Source: Methanoculleus thermophilus
GTDB lineage: Archaea; Halobacteriota; Methanomicrobia; Methanomicrobiales; Methanoculleaceae
DNA: 64,000 nucleotides
Direction: 5' to 3'
Assembly: GCF_001571405.1 (NCBI RefSeq)
Contig: NZ_BCNX01000004.1
Span: 1-64,000, forward strand
Shown: in pieces, positions 1 through 7,940 of the stretch
Numbering within the stretch: position 1 is the first letter of the stretch
Layout: each line of letters opens with the position of its first letter
Translations under genes and position numbers: made by a program
Notes under the pieces: generated by a model
Database searches by the model: none
What the model was told of the DNA's origin: nothing
What the model saw: only the letters and a program-made list of their open reading frames with translations

Positions 1-24
1 ATAGCCATTCGTCGACACTAACTC

Positions 25-63
25 TGCTCCTTGTTGTTGGTTTCGTCATTAACACAAGGAGCA
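25..63. repeat. Perfect 10-bp inverted repeat (possible terminator)
   Basis: The arms TGCTCCTTGT and ACAAGGAGCA are perfectly complementary and enclose a loop of about 19 bases. A TTTTA run follows on the plus strand. It could end transcription of a gene lying before the window or be a protein-binding site. Only the sequence symmetry supports it. Confidence 0.35.
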
Positions 64-186
64 ACGGTTTTATAGATCTTTCCCCTCAGATGGAGCCGAC
101 CCTCGACTAGAGGGTTTCAACAGAGCCGGAAAAACCATAATCGTGGGCGCATCTCAACTCTGAGAAGTCCTGCGTTCCCCTGCCTT

Positions 187-425
187 TCATCCCTCCCGGA
201 CGCTTGCCTCGATGTTTTTTGCCGGCGCAAAACAGCACCGTCTCCTGGTCCCCGAGCACCTCCGCCGCAGCCCGGTCACATCCCCATGTTGGAACCCCCG
301 ATGGCGTAGACCATCGGACCGAGCGAACTCATGCCCGAACAGGCAGCGCCGGCCTCCCCCAGGTGCTGCATGGCTACCTTGTCCCTCTTGAATCCCCGTA
401 TCACACCTGATGGGCGGTTGACGAG
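187..425 (-). pseudogene. Truncated, frameshifted 3' end of a GHMP-kinase-family gene, probably beta-RFAP synthase
   Basis: Reading the minus strand gives a stretch with GFKR, then LGEAGAACSGMSSLGPMVYAI, close to the C-terminal glycine-rich signature of GHMP-family enzymes, and in particular the SS(F/W)GPT-type motif of beta-ribofuranosylaminobenzene 5'-phosphate synthase, the first enzyme of methanopterin synthesis. The frame stops soon after SNMG. Homologous-looking sequence resumes in other frames as RAAAEVLGDQETVLFCAG and then KNIEASVREG followed by TGA at 187-189. Three single-base changes at runs of G, C and A would restore one frame. About the last 75-80 codons remain and the rest of the gene is absent, because the phosphoglycerate mutase gene begins just beyond. 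No start codon or ribosome-binding site is visible. An intact copy is presumably elsewhere, since the enzyme is needed for methanogenesis. The family assignment is from motif recognition only. Confidence 0.55.
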
Positions 426-473
426 GAGATTACATACAAAAATGGTATGGGGTTCGGGTGATTGCAGGGAAGT

Positions 474-1628
474 TTACTTTGAGAAGAGCCGAGTAAGGAA
501 GTCCGTCGCCTGCATGAGTCCAAACGATCCCTCCCGTGCCTCGTTTTCAGAGAATCTCGAGACTTCGTCTCTTCCTTTCCCGAGCACCGCAAAAGGTACC
601 GGATCTCTGGTATGGGTCTTGTATCGTATCGGTGTGGGGTGATCGGGAAGGACCGCAACGGTCGTGTCGGGCCGGTCGAGGATGATCCCGATCGCTTCGT
701 CGAGCCGCTCAATCGCCCGCACCTTCTCCTCCACGCTTCCCATATGCCCTGCTTCGTCAGGGGCCTCAACGTGCATGTAGACGAAGTCAAGGCGGTCAAG
801 GGCATCGACTGCGTATCGGGCCTTGGCCTCATAATCCGTATCGAGGAACCCGGTGGCGCCGGGGACGTGGATCACCTCCATTCCGGCAAGATGGGCGATC
901 CCGCAGAGGAGATCGACTGCTGATATCATCCCGCCGGTAAGGCCGTACTTCTCATGGAAGGGTGTAAGCGACGGCCTCCTCCCGCCGCTCCACGGCCAGA
1001 TCTCGGTGGCCGGTGCCTTCCCCTCCCGCAGGCGGCGCAGGTTGACCGGGTGGTCGGCAAAGATCGCCCGTGACCGCTCCATGCAGTCGAGGAGGATGTC
1101 GGCGTCGCCCCCCCTTGGGAGGTAATCTTCGATGGATCTACCGACGATATCGTGGGGGGCGGTGGTAACGGAGCCGCACGCTCCCGGGACCACCATCAGG
1201 TTCCGGTAACCGACCCCCGGGTAGACTCTGACACCCTCAAGCTGAGCGTCAAGGTCCCGGAGGAGTTCAGCACCCTCGGCGCTGGATATATGCCCGGCGT
1301 TGAAGTCCACCATCATGCCATCCAGGATCGTGACCAGATTGCACCGGTAGGCCATCTCTCCATTCTCGAGTTCGATCCCCATGCTGGCCGCTTCGAGCGG
1401 TCCCCTCGCGGTGTAGGATATGCGGGGGTCGTAGCCCAGAATGGAGAGGTTCGCGACGTCACTGCCCGGCTCGAATTCATCCGGCACGGTTCGGAGCATT
1501 CCAGATCGGCCTTCCCGGGCGATCCTGTCCATATTCGGTGTATCTGCATATTCAAGGGGCGTTTTACCCCCCAGTTCGGCAAGCGGCTCATCCGCCATGC
1601 CATCCCCGAGAATGACTATGTATTTCAT
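474..1628 (-). CDS. apgM: 2,3-bisphosphoglycerate-independent phosphoglycerate mutase, archaeal type
   Basis: This cytoplasmic enzyme interconverts 3- and 2-phosphoglycerate in glycolysis and gluconeogenesis. The 384-residue protein starts MKYIVILGDGMADEP, with the metal-binding Asp of the alkaline-phosphatase fold, and has TPNMD and SDVANLS segments typical of archaeal ApgM. Near the C-terminus, HVEAPDEAGH and LPDHPTP supply the second set of metal and phosphate ligands. Length agrees with the family (about 400). It starts at an ATG 84 bases after the end of the epimerase gene on the same strand. Downstream is only the degraded gene fragment. Together with pyruvate synthase in this window it belongs to the route from acetyl-CoA to sugars. 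Identification is firm. Confidence 0.93.
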   Translation of the reverse strand: MKYIVILGDGMADEPLAELGGKTPLEYADTPNMDRIAREGRSGMLRTVPDEFEPGSDVANLSILGYDPRISYTARGPLEAASMGIELENGEMAYRCNLVTILDGMMVDFNAGHISSAEGAELLRDLDAQLEGVRVYPGVGYRNLMVVPGACGSVTTAPHDIVGRSIEDYLPRGGDADILLDCMERSRAIFADHPVNLRRLREGKAPATEIWPWSGGRRPSLTPFHEKYGLTGGMISAVDLLCGIAHLAGMEVIHVPGATGFLDTDYEAKARYAVDALDRLDFVYMHVEAPDEAGHMGSVEEKVRAIERLDEAIGIILDRPDTTVAVLPDHPTPIRYKTHTRDPVPFAVLGKGRDEVSRFSENEAREGSFGLMQATDFLTRLFSK

Positions 1629-1712
1629 GTAAATCCCTTATGCATCTCTGATGGTGCCTGAAATGTAGATTTGGCTGTTATTGAAGTAGATTGATTGGGT
1701 TGTCGCCCTCCC

Positions 1713-2645
1713 CTACCCGAGCATGGCGCGGACCGCTGTGCGCACGCTCTCTTCTGATGTAGTGTTGCACTTCCAGCCAAGAGCCTTGAGTTTCTCGACC
1801 GAGAGTTGCATCCTCGGCACATCGCCTACCCAGCCGCGAGCGCCGCCGGTGAACCGGTACCGAACACCGGAGAGACCCATCTCCTCTACAACGATATCAG
1901 CGATGGTGACGACGTCGATCCAGTCTTCTGAGCCGATGTTGAAGATGTTGACCGGGTCATGCGAGTGCTCGATCCCGAACTGGACGGCGCGGACGCACTC
2001 TCTGACCTCCAGGTAAGACTTAGTCTGTCTCCCGTCGCCGAGGATCTCGAGTTCCTGCGGGTTCTCGCGGAGTTTCCTGATGAAGTCGGAGATGACCCCA
2101 TGCCCGCTCCTCTCACCGATGATGTTTGCAAACCGGTAGATCCACGACGTCATCTCAAACGAGTGACAGTATGCGGATATGAGCGCTTCGCAGGCAAGTT
2201 TCGTCGCGCCATAGACGGATATCGGTTCAAGAGGTGTGTAGGTCTCCGGTGTCGGGATGACAGCGGCATCCCCGTAAACGGTTGAGGTCGAGGTGAAGAC
2301 CAGTTCCGGAACATCGTATGCCCGCATTGCCTCGAGCACCCGGTACGTGGCGATGACGTTGTTTCGCAACTGCGAGTCCGGGGTTACGGCGCTCTGACGC
2401 ACATCGGGATCTGCAGCGATGTGGTAGACCCGGTCGGCTCCGTGGAAGCGCTCTTGCCAGCCATCATCGAGCAGGTTCTGCTTGATGAAGGTGACCTTTC
2501 CGCTTGCTGCGTGGTGTGCGAGGTTCTTCTCGGTGCCTGCGCTACAGTCGTCGATGACCAGTACGTCGTTCCCCGCCGCGACCAGAGCATCGACGACGTG
2601 GGAACCGATGAAGCCGGCACCACCCGTTACGATACAGAACATCAT
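1713..2645 (-). CDS. NAD-dependent epimerase/dehydratase (UDP-glucose 4-epimerase-like)
   Basis: An extended short-chain dehydrogenase acting on nucleotide sugars. The N-terminus MMFCIVTGGAGFIGSHVVDAL holds the GxxGxxG NAD-binding motif, TSTSTVYGD the catalytic Ser/Thr region, and YGATKLACE the catalytic Tyr-xxx-Lys pair, followed by YRFANIIGERSGHGV for substrate binding. The length of about 310 residues is normal. A longer reading frame exists, but ATG at 2645 (or 2642) is preferred because GGGAGAG lies 10 bases upstream and the NAD motif normally begins within a few residues. The exact substrate cannot be read from sequence; UDP-glucose, UDP-GlcNAc or a dTDP sugar are possible. It probably feeds surface glycans. 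Another epimerase gene starts at the far end of the window. Confidence 0.85.
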   Translation of the reverse strand: MMFCIVTGGAGFIGSHVVDALVAAGNDVLVIDDCSAGTEKNLAHHAASGKVTFIKQNLLDDGWQERFHGADRVYHIAADPDVRQSAVTPDSQLRNNVIATYRVLEAMRAYDVPELVFTSTSTVYGDAAVIPTPETYTPLEPISVYGATKLACEALISAYCHSFEMTSWIYRFANIIGERSGHGVISDFIRKLRENPQELEILGDGRQTKSYLEVRECVRAVQFGIEHSHDPVNIFNIGSEDWIDVVTIADIVVEEMGLSGVRYRFTGGARGWVGDVPRMQLSVEKLKALGWKCNTTSEESVRTAVRAMLG

Positions 2646-2901
2646 AGAATAGTATCTCTCCCATGCTATAGGGTTACTGGATGAGACCACTCATCCATCA
2701 GCGTTCGGTCGGTCGGCCGAATCGGAGAGCGAAGCCTCGAAGCCTGGTTGCCGTGAGTCCTGCAGGAAGGTGAAAGGAGCAGGGAGCGGTGATGGGATGT
2801 GGTGTGTCTTACTCTCTTCTCCTCCTCCTTTCGCAGCGAAAAGCGCCTCTCATGCGGGAACGCCGAACTCCTGTGAGTGGGGAAAGGTTAATGCTCGCGG
2901 A

Positions 2902-2980
2902 TGAGTCATTCTACGTGAGTCATTCTACGATTTGGCGTCTCTCAATGGGAGCATATTTGTCGTGAGTCCATCTATATAGG
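2902..2980 (+). promoter_or_regulatory. Tandem TGAGTC repeats and TATA box upstream of the DUF368 gene
   Basis: The 14-base sequence TGAGTCATTCTACG occurs twice head to tail at 2902-2929. A third GTGAGTCCAT copy at 2962-2971 directly abuts a TATA-like CTATATAGG at 2972-2980, and an isolated GTGAGTCC lies near 2753. Direct repeats leading into a TATA box suggest binding sites for a transcription factor. The transcript would have a leader of roughly 110 bases before the ATG at 3117. The remainder of the 2691-3116 gap shows no gene. Function is inferred from arrangement. Confidence 0.4.
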
Positions 2981-3116
2981 TTTGATAAGGAGTAGTTGAA
3001 TTGAGAGTGGTACACATCCTGAATGAGATCGGGCGTTCTTTGGCTGCCTTGGGCGCACAACTCTCCGTCAGTTGTAGTGATAATATTGCCTGCATAAAAT
3101 CCCGGGGAGTTGGGTC

Positions 3117-4190
3117 ATGAACCGGGGACAGGGCCTCCGGGAATATGCCGGGATCTACCTGCGCGGTCTCGCGATGGGGGCCTGCGATGTCATCCCTGGA
3201 GTGTCAGGTGGGACGATCGCTCTTATTACAGGAATTTATGAGCGGCTGGTCGGGGCCATCGGGAGTATCGACCCTGCCTCGGTAAAGCACCTCTTTCGAG
3301 GCGATTTTAGATCTTTCCGGGCCGATATCGAGAAGATTGACATCCCGTTCCTCATCGTTCTCCTTGCCGGCATCGGCACTGCATTCCTTCTGATGTCCGG
3401 GGTGATCCTTACCCTCCTCTCCGACTACCCGGTAGCAACCTACTCCTTCTTCCTTGGCCTGATCCTCGCTTCTGCGGTGGCTATATTCCTCGAGATCCGT
3501 TCTCCGAATGCAGCCACCGTCGCTTACCTCATCGTCGGGACTGGCGCCGGCTACCTCCTCGGGGGCCTCGGTCACCTTGATATAGGTCACTCCCTCCCGA
3601 TCCTCTTCTTCACCGGAATGGTGGCGCTCTGCGCCATGGTCCTCCCCGGGATCTCAGGGGCTTACATGACCCTCGTCCTCAACCAGTACGAGTTCATGCT
3701 TGCGGCGCTCCGGTCATTCTCGCTCCCCGAGATCATCTCCTATATCGCCGGCTACCTCCTCGGGGGCCTCGGTCACCTTGATATAGGTCACTCCCTCCCG
3801 ATCCTCTTCTTCACCGGAATGGTGGCGCTCTGCGCCATGGTCCTCCCCGGGATCTCAGGGGCTTACATGACCCTCGTCCTCAACCAGTACGAGTTCATGC
3901 TTGCGGCGCTCCGGTCATTCTCGCTCCCCGAGATCATCTCCTATATCGCCGGCGGTGTTGTGGGGCTCCTCCTCTTCACCAAAGCCCTCAAGTACCTCCT
4001 TGCAACCTATCCGGGGGCGATGCTTGCGCTGCTTACGGGGCTGATGCTCGGTTCGGCGAGGATGCTCTGGGATAAAGGGGCTGCGGCCGGTGATATGCTG
4101 ACCGGTGGCTGGGTCTTCTTCCTCGTCGGTCTCGTCATCGTCGGCGCGGTGGAGTTCGCAAAGAGACGGTATCAGGCCAGGACGGCCTGA
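3117..4190 (+). CDS. DUF368 membrane protein with an internal 67-residue duplication
   Basis: A polytopic membrane protein of the DUF368 family. Bacterial members (PopT) have been implicated in recycling undecaprenyl phosphate across the membrane; in an archaeon a dolichyl-phosphate-type lipid is the likely equivalent, but this is inference. The protein has 357 residues. An N-terminal VIPGVSGGT motif and a later VLPGISGAY motif represent the paired half-repeats of the family. Here the second half-repeat region, 67 residues starting GYLLGGLGHLD, occurs twice in exact tandem, so the PGISG motif is present three times in total. Without the extra unit the protein would be 290 residues, the usual family length. 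The ATG at 3117 follows GGGGAG at a suitable distance. The extra unit adds hydrophobic segments and would disturb topology unless it adds an even number of spans. Confidence 0.85.
   Translation: MNRGQGLREYAGIYLRGLAMGACDVIPGVSGGTIALITGIYERLVGAIGSIDPASVKHLFRGDFRSFRADIEKIDIPFLIVLLAGIGTAFLLMSGVILTLLSDYPVATYSFFLGLILASAVAIFLEIRSPNAATVAYLIVGTGAGYLLGGLGHLDIGHSLPILFFTGMVALCAMVLPGISGAYMTLVLNQYEFMLAALRSFSLPEIISYIAGYLLGGLGHLDIGHSLPILFFTGMVALCAMVLPGISGAYMTLVLNQYEFMLAALRSFSLPEIISYIAGGVVGLLLFTKALKYLLATYPGAMLALLTGLMLGSARMLWDKGAAAGDMLTGGWVFFLVGLVIVGAVEFAKRRYQARTA
3545..3946 (+). repeat. Exact tandem duplication, two 201-bp copies
   Basis: Bases 3545-3745 and 3746-3946 are identical along their whole length by visual comparison and are read in the same frame (67 codons each). 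CGCCGGC occurs at the start of copy 1, at the junction and just after copy 2, which is the microhomology expected for slippage or unequal recombination. Perfect identity, including at synonymous positions, means a very recent event or an assembly artefact. Confidence 0.95.
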
Positions 4191-4254
4191 TTCCTGTCTC
4201 AATGTACCGGACGATCCAGTAACTTACTTTCACCCAGAGGTGTAACGGAATATA

Positions 4255-5127
4255 ATGTTCATTGGCATCGACCACGGCACTACTGCGATGCGTTTCTCCA
4301 GCGGAAGTGCGGAATTTAAGATCTCTCGCGAGGAGGCCCGGAATTTCTCGGTCGAAGACCTTGAGCGTCTCGCCCCCCTCGACGAGATCGAGGGTATCGC
4401 CGTCTGCTACTCAATGGGCGATGGTATCTCGGCCATCACCGATATCAGGAAGGTTCGCAACCGTGGCGTCGTATCTCAGGAGGGGGCCGGCAAGCACATC
4501 GGCGGCGGGACCCGGGTCTACGACGCGATCAAAGAGAGCGGTCTACCGGCCATCGTCATTCCCGGGCTTCACCGTGGGTCGCCGACCGATCCGCGGTTTA
4601 AGGTATACTCCCACCAGGCGAGCCCGGAAAAGATCGGGATCCTGTATGAGGTTGTTCACAATCTCGGTGAAGATGTCGTGGTCTGCGACGCGAGTTCGAA
4701 CACCGTCACCCTTCTTGTGACCGGCGGCCGGATCACCGGCGCGTTCGATGCCTGCATCTTTGCGCCCGGCACGCAGCACGGTCCTCTTGACGTGGATGCT
4801 ATCCGGCGGATTGATCATGGCGACTCCACCGCAAACGACGCCTTCCTCCATGCGGGCGTGGACCATACGATGCCTCCGGATCTACGGGTGGAGACGATGG
4901 CCATGTTTGCCGCAATGGAATGCGCCGCGATGCTTCTCCTAAACCCCGGGGCGAAAGTCGCTCTCGCGGGCTCCATGGCGCCCGCCATTGCGCCTGGTGT
5001 GGAAGCCCTCCTCTCCCGAAAGGTAACCGTCTATGACGAGTGGTGTGCGGCCCGGGGGCTCGCCCGGATCGCTCGCGATGTCTTCTCGGGTGCGACCGGG
5101 ATCCTCGGACTCGCGGTGGAGCGGTGA
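4255..5127 (+). CDS. Methanogenesis marker protein 12
   Basis: A protein of the acetate-kinase/ASKHA-like fold, restricted to methanogens and of uncertain function (TIGR03281 family by recognition). The N-terminal MFIGIDHGTTAMRF is a phosphate-1-type loop (DHGTT), and VVCDASSNTVTLLVTGGRITGAFDACIFAPGTQ contains the second phosphate-type segment. The C-terminal ALAGSMAP region corresponds to the adenosine-binding part of the fold. Length of 290 residues fits the family. The gene lies 64 bases after the DUF368 gene and 70 bases before the hexuloisomerase gene, on the same strand. GAGGTG lies about 14 bases before the ATG. Its presence is strong evidence that the host is a methanogen. Confidence 0.88.
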   Translation: MFIGIDHGTTAMRFSSGSAEFKISREEARNFSVEDLERLAPLDEIEGIAVCYSMGDGISAITDIRKVRNRGVVSQEGAGKHIGGGTRVYDAIKESGLPAIVIPGLHRGSPTDPRFKVYSHQASPEKIGILYEVVHNLGEDVVVCDASSNTVTLLVTGGRITGAFDACIFAPGTQHGPLDVDAIRRIDHGDSTANDAFLHAGVDHTMPPDLRVETMAMFAAMECAAMLLLNPGAKVALAGSMAPAIAPGVEALLSRKVTVYDEWCAARGLARIARDVFSGATGILGLAVER

Positions 5128-5197
5128 ACCCTTCCGGCTTCGTATTCCTTTATATGGTGCAGGGGTATAGTGAAATAACGGAGGATCCGCACGAAGC

Positions 5198-5815
5198 ATG
5201 CCGCTCGACTGCCCCAGTATCGCTGATCTTATGCTCATGATGACGTCGCGCCTCGAAGAGGCGGCACGCTCTATAGATGAGGAGGGCGCAAACCAGTTCC
5301 TCAATGAGATTCTCAGCGCGAAACGGATATACCTCGCTGGCGCCGGCCGTTCCGGCCTCGTGGCACGGGCGTTCGCCCAGCGTTTGATGCACCTTGGGTT
5401 TGAGAGTTATGTCATCGGTGAGACGATCACACCCGCGTTTGGGCCGGAGGATGTCCTTGTCGCGGTCTCAGGCTCAGGGGAGACGCAGTCGGTTGTGGAT
5501 GCCTGCGAGACCGCGAGAGAGATTGGGGGAAGGATCTGTCTTATCACATCAACACCCAACTCACATATCGGGCGCATAGCTGACTGCATCGTCGAGATCG
5601 GGAGTGATCGGTTCAAAAACCCGGATATCCCACGGGATTTTGAGATCCGTCAACTCACCGGGCAGTACCGATCGATATCGGGGTCGTTTGCCCCGCTTGG
5701 GACGCTCTTTGAGATAGCGGCGCTGGTATTCTCCGACGCAGTCGTATCAGCCCTGATGGAAGTGCGGCACTGTACCCCTGAGGATCTCAAGAGCCGGCTT
5801 GCGAATGTCCAGTGA
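5198..5815 (+). CDS. hxlB: 6-phospho-3-hexuloisomerase
   Basis: A SIS-domain isomerase converting 3-hexulose 6-phosphate to fructose 6-phosphate. In archaea lacking the oxidative pentose phosphate pathway it acts in reverse of formaldehyde fixation to supply ribulose 5-phosphate. The 205-residue protein carries IYLAGAGRSGLVARAFAQRL and AVSGSGET, the SIS sugar-phosphate-binding motifs, and ends with the conserved ALMEVRHCTPEDLKSRLANVQ type tail. GGAGGATC lies about 10 bases before the ATG chosen; an internal ATG near 5231 would still leave the SIS domain complete. The partner 3-hexulose-6-phosphate synthase is encoded at 37157-38446, fused to an RraA-like domain. Confidence 0.9.
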   Translation: MPLDCPSIADLMLMMTSRLEEAARSIDEEGANQFLNEILSAKRIYLAGAGRSGLVARAFAQRLMHLGFESYVIGETITPAFGPEDVLVAVSGSGETQSVVDACETAREIGGRICLITSTPNSHIGRIADCIVEIGSDRFKNPDIPRDFEIRQLTGQYRSISGSFAPLGTLFEIAALVFSDAVVSALMEVRHCTPEDLKSRLANVQ

Positions 5816-5936
5816 ACTGGGTTTACCTCGATATCTCCCCTGCACAGACTCCTGCCACCGGCAAAAGTTATGGTGTCTGCGAGGCAACGGATGTTTCAAG
5901 ATGCCCACGACTCCGACGGGTCCAGATGGGTGTCAG

Positions 5937-5973
5937 TTTATTTATATTATTAATCATTAACATTTAAAGGGGG
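5937..5973 (+). promoter_or_regulatory. por operon TATA region and strong ribosome-binding site
   Basis: The AT-rich TTTATTTATATTAT at 5937-5950 is a good archaeal TATA element. GGGGG at 5969-5973 sits 7 bases before a TTG, which decides the unusual TTG start of porC at 5981: no ATG or GTG is available at the family N-terminus. Confidence 0.55.
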
Positions 5974-5980
5974 TTTTTGT

Positions 5981-6526
5981 TTGAGAGAGTTACGCATTCA
6001 TGGCAGAGGGGGTCAGGGTTCCGTGACCGCCGCTGAACTCATTGCTTTTGCGGCATTCGAGGGCGGCATGTATGCCCAGGCATTCCCGGCCTTTGGCGTA
6101 GAGCGACGAGGTGCCCCTGTTCAGGCATTCGTCCGCTTCAGTGATAAAAAAATCCGGCTGCGCAGCCAGATATACGAGCCTGACTACATCATTGTGCAGG
6201 ACCCAACCCTGATTGGAGATGTTGATGTCTTTATGGGCATGAAATCAGGGGGTGTCGCTATCATCAACACTGAGAAAACCGATTTCGATTCCCGGGTCCC
6301 GGAAGGCGTGAAGGTTTATACCATCGATGCGACGACCATTGCTCTCGAGGAACTGGGCGTGCCCATCACCAATACAACCCTGATGGGCGCTTTCGCCGCG
6401 GCCACCGGTGAGATCAAGTTCGAATCCCTTGAACATGCACTGCACAATCGGTTCTCAGGGAGTATGGCCGATAAGAATGTCCGAGCAGCAGAGCGCGCGT
6501 ACCGCCAGCTCGGGGGTGCTGCATAA
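5981..6526 (+). CDS. porC: Pyruvate:ferredoxin oxidoreductase (pyruvate synthase), gamma subunit
   Basis: Gamma subunit of the four-subunit pyruvate synthase, which carboxylates acetyl-CoA to pyruvate with reduced ferredoxin. The protein begins MRELRIHGRGGQGSVTAAELIA, the GRGGQG motif being diagnostic of the gamma domain, and continues with FPAFGVERRGAPVQAFVRF. Its 181 residues are normal for the family. Translation starts at TTG (5981), preceded by GGGGG. The stop overlaps the start of porD. The order gamma-delta-alpha-beta is the classical archaeal por order. Confidence 0.93.
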   Translation: MRELRIHGRGGQGSVTAAELIAFAAFEGGMYAQAFPAFGVERRGAPVQAFVRFSDKKIRLRSQIYEPDYIIVQDPTLIGDVDVFMGMKSGGVAIINTEKTDFDSRVPEGVKVYTIDATTIALEELGVPITNTTLMGAFAAATGEIKFESLEHALHNRFSGSMADKNVRAAERAYRQLGGAA

Positions 6527-6786
6527 TGGCGCTGCGGGTCGGGTGTGTCGCGGCTCCAGGCCGGGCGACTGAGAATAAGACCGGTGCATGGCGGGTCTTC
6601 AAACCGGTGTTTGAGCCTGAGAAGTGCTCGAGATGCGGGATGTGCGCTATGGTGTGCCCGGAAGGGTGCGTCCGCGAGACGGAAGAAGGCACATTTGAAC
6701 CAGATCTCGACTACTGTAAGGGATGCGGCATTTGCGCGGAGATCTGTCCGAAGAAAAGCATCCGGATGGAGAAGGAGGAGAAATAA
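6526..6786 (+). CDS. porD: Pyruvate synthase delta subunit (2x[4Fe-4S] ferredoxin)
   Basis: The small electron-transfer subunit of pyruvate synthase. Two [4Fe-4S] motifs are visible: CSRCGMCAMVCPEGC and CKGCGICAEICPKK, carrying electrons between the thiamine diphosphate site on PorB and soluble ferredoxin. The first part, AAPGRATENKTGAWRVFKP, is the usual delta-subunit lead. With 86 residues it has typical length. Its ATG overlaps the porC stop by one base (TAATG), and its own stop overlaps the porA start in the same way, indicating translational coupling. Confidence 0.93.
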   Translation: MALRVGCVAAPGRATENKTGAWRVFKPVFEPEKCSRCGMCAMVCPEGCVRETEEGTFEPDLDYCKGCGICAEICPKKSIRMEKEEK

Positions 6787-7940
6787 TGCTGGAGTTTATG
6801 GAAGGGTCACATGCGGTGGCCGAGATCGTGAAACGTTGCCGCCCGCAGGTGATCGCAGCCTACCCGATCACACCGCAGACGCACATCGTCGAAGATCTTG
6901 CACAGATGGTGGCGAACTGTGAGCTCGATGCCGAGTACATCACGGTCGAGAGTGAGTTTTCAGCTCTCTCTGCCTGTCTTGGTGCAAGCGCTGCAGGTTC
7001 ACGGGTCTACTCGGCAACGACCTCCCAGGGGCTTGCCCTGATGTTTGAGGTCTGCTTTAACGTGGCCGGTATGCGCCAGCCGGTCGTGATGACCATTGCA
7101 AATCGGTCCCTTGGTGCGCCGCTCTCGATCTGGAACGATCAGCAGGATTCGATTGCCCTGCGTGACTCCGGATGGATGCAGTTCTACGCGGAGGACAACC
7201 AGGAGACGGTCGATCTCCATATGATCGCGTACCGTGTCTGTGAAGACCATGACATCCTCCTCCCGGCGTTTGTCTGCTTTGATGGGTTCATCCTCTCGCA
7301 TACCTACGAGCCGGTCGCTATGCCATCCCAGGAAGAGGTCGATGCCTACCTGCCTGCGTTCACCCCATACCAGAGGCTTGACGCTGCAAACCCGCTGAGT
7401 TTTGGGATGTATGCAACACCCGAGTACTACATGGAGTTCCGCTACGAGATCGACCGGGCGATGCAGCGGGCCAAGCAGGCGATCATCAGGGCCGGACGCG
7501 AGTTCGGTGAGCACTTCGGCAGGGACTACTCTGCTCTCGTCGAGGGTTACCGCCTCGATGACGCCGATACCGCGCTCGTCGCCATGGGCTCTATCTGTGG
7601 CACTGTAAAGGATGCTATCGACGAGATGCGCGAACAAGGACGAAAGGTCGGGCTCTTAAAGATCCGGACGTTCCGGCCGTTCCCGGCCCCTGAGATCGCG
7701 GCTGCCTTAAGCGGCGTCTCGACGGTGGCGGTGCTCGACAAGAACATCTCGCTAGGTAACGGCGGTGCGGTCGGCACCGAGGTGAAGGCGGCTCTCTATG
7801 GTTCTGGTGCGGCCGTCTACGACTACATCATTGCTCTCGGTGGACGTGACGTTCGGAAACGCGATATCGCTGCGATCGTCGACCTTGCTGAGAAGGGGAA
7901 AGGAGATATGTTCTATGGACTACGGACGGAGGTGCTCTGA
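6786..7940 (+). CDS. porA: Pyruvate synthase alpha subunit
   Basis: The alpha subunit forms the pyrimidine-binding and 2-oxoacid recognition half of the active site. Conserved blocks include AAYPITPQTHIVEDLA near the N-terminus, AEYITVESEFSALSACLGAS, and VLDKNISLGNGGAVGTEV towards the C-terminus. An upstream in-frame start exists, but the ATG at 6786 is chosen because it overlaps the porD stop (TAATG) and gives the family N-terminus and a normal length of 384 residues. It is followed directly by porB. Confidence 0.93.
   Translation: MLEFMEGSHAVAEIVKRCRPQVIAAYPITPQTHIVEDLAQMVANCELDAEYITVESEFSALSACLGASAAGSRVYSATTSQGLALMFEVCFNVAGMRQPVVMTIANRSLGAPLSIWNDQQDSIALRDSGWMQFYAEDNQETVDLHMIAYRVCEDHDILLPAFVCFDGFILSHTYEPVAMPSQEEVDAYLPAFTPYQRLDAANPLSFGMYATPEYYMEFRYEIDRAMQRAKQAIIRAGREFGEHFGRDYSALVEGYRLDDADTALVAMGSICGTVKDAIDEMREQGRKVGLLKIRTFRPFPAPEIAAALSGVSTVAVLDKNISLGNGGAVGTEVKAALYGSGAAVYDYIIALGGRDVRKRDIAAIVDLAEKGKGDMFYGLRTEVL

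Noticed and set aside
401-832. 143-codon open frame overlapping the apgM 3' end
   Set aside because: Lies on the same strand in another frame of apgM and shows no protein family; the GHMP-like remnant is in a different frame.
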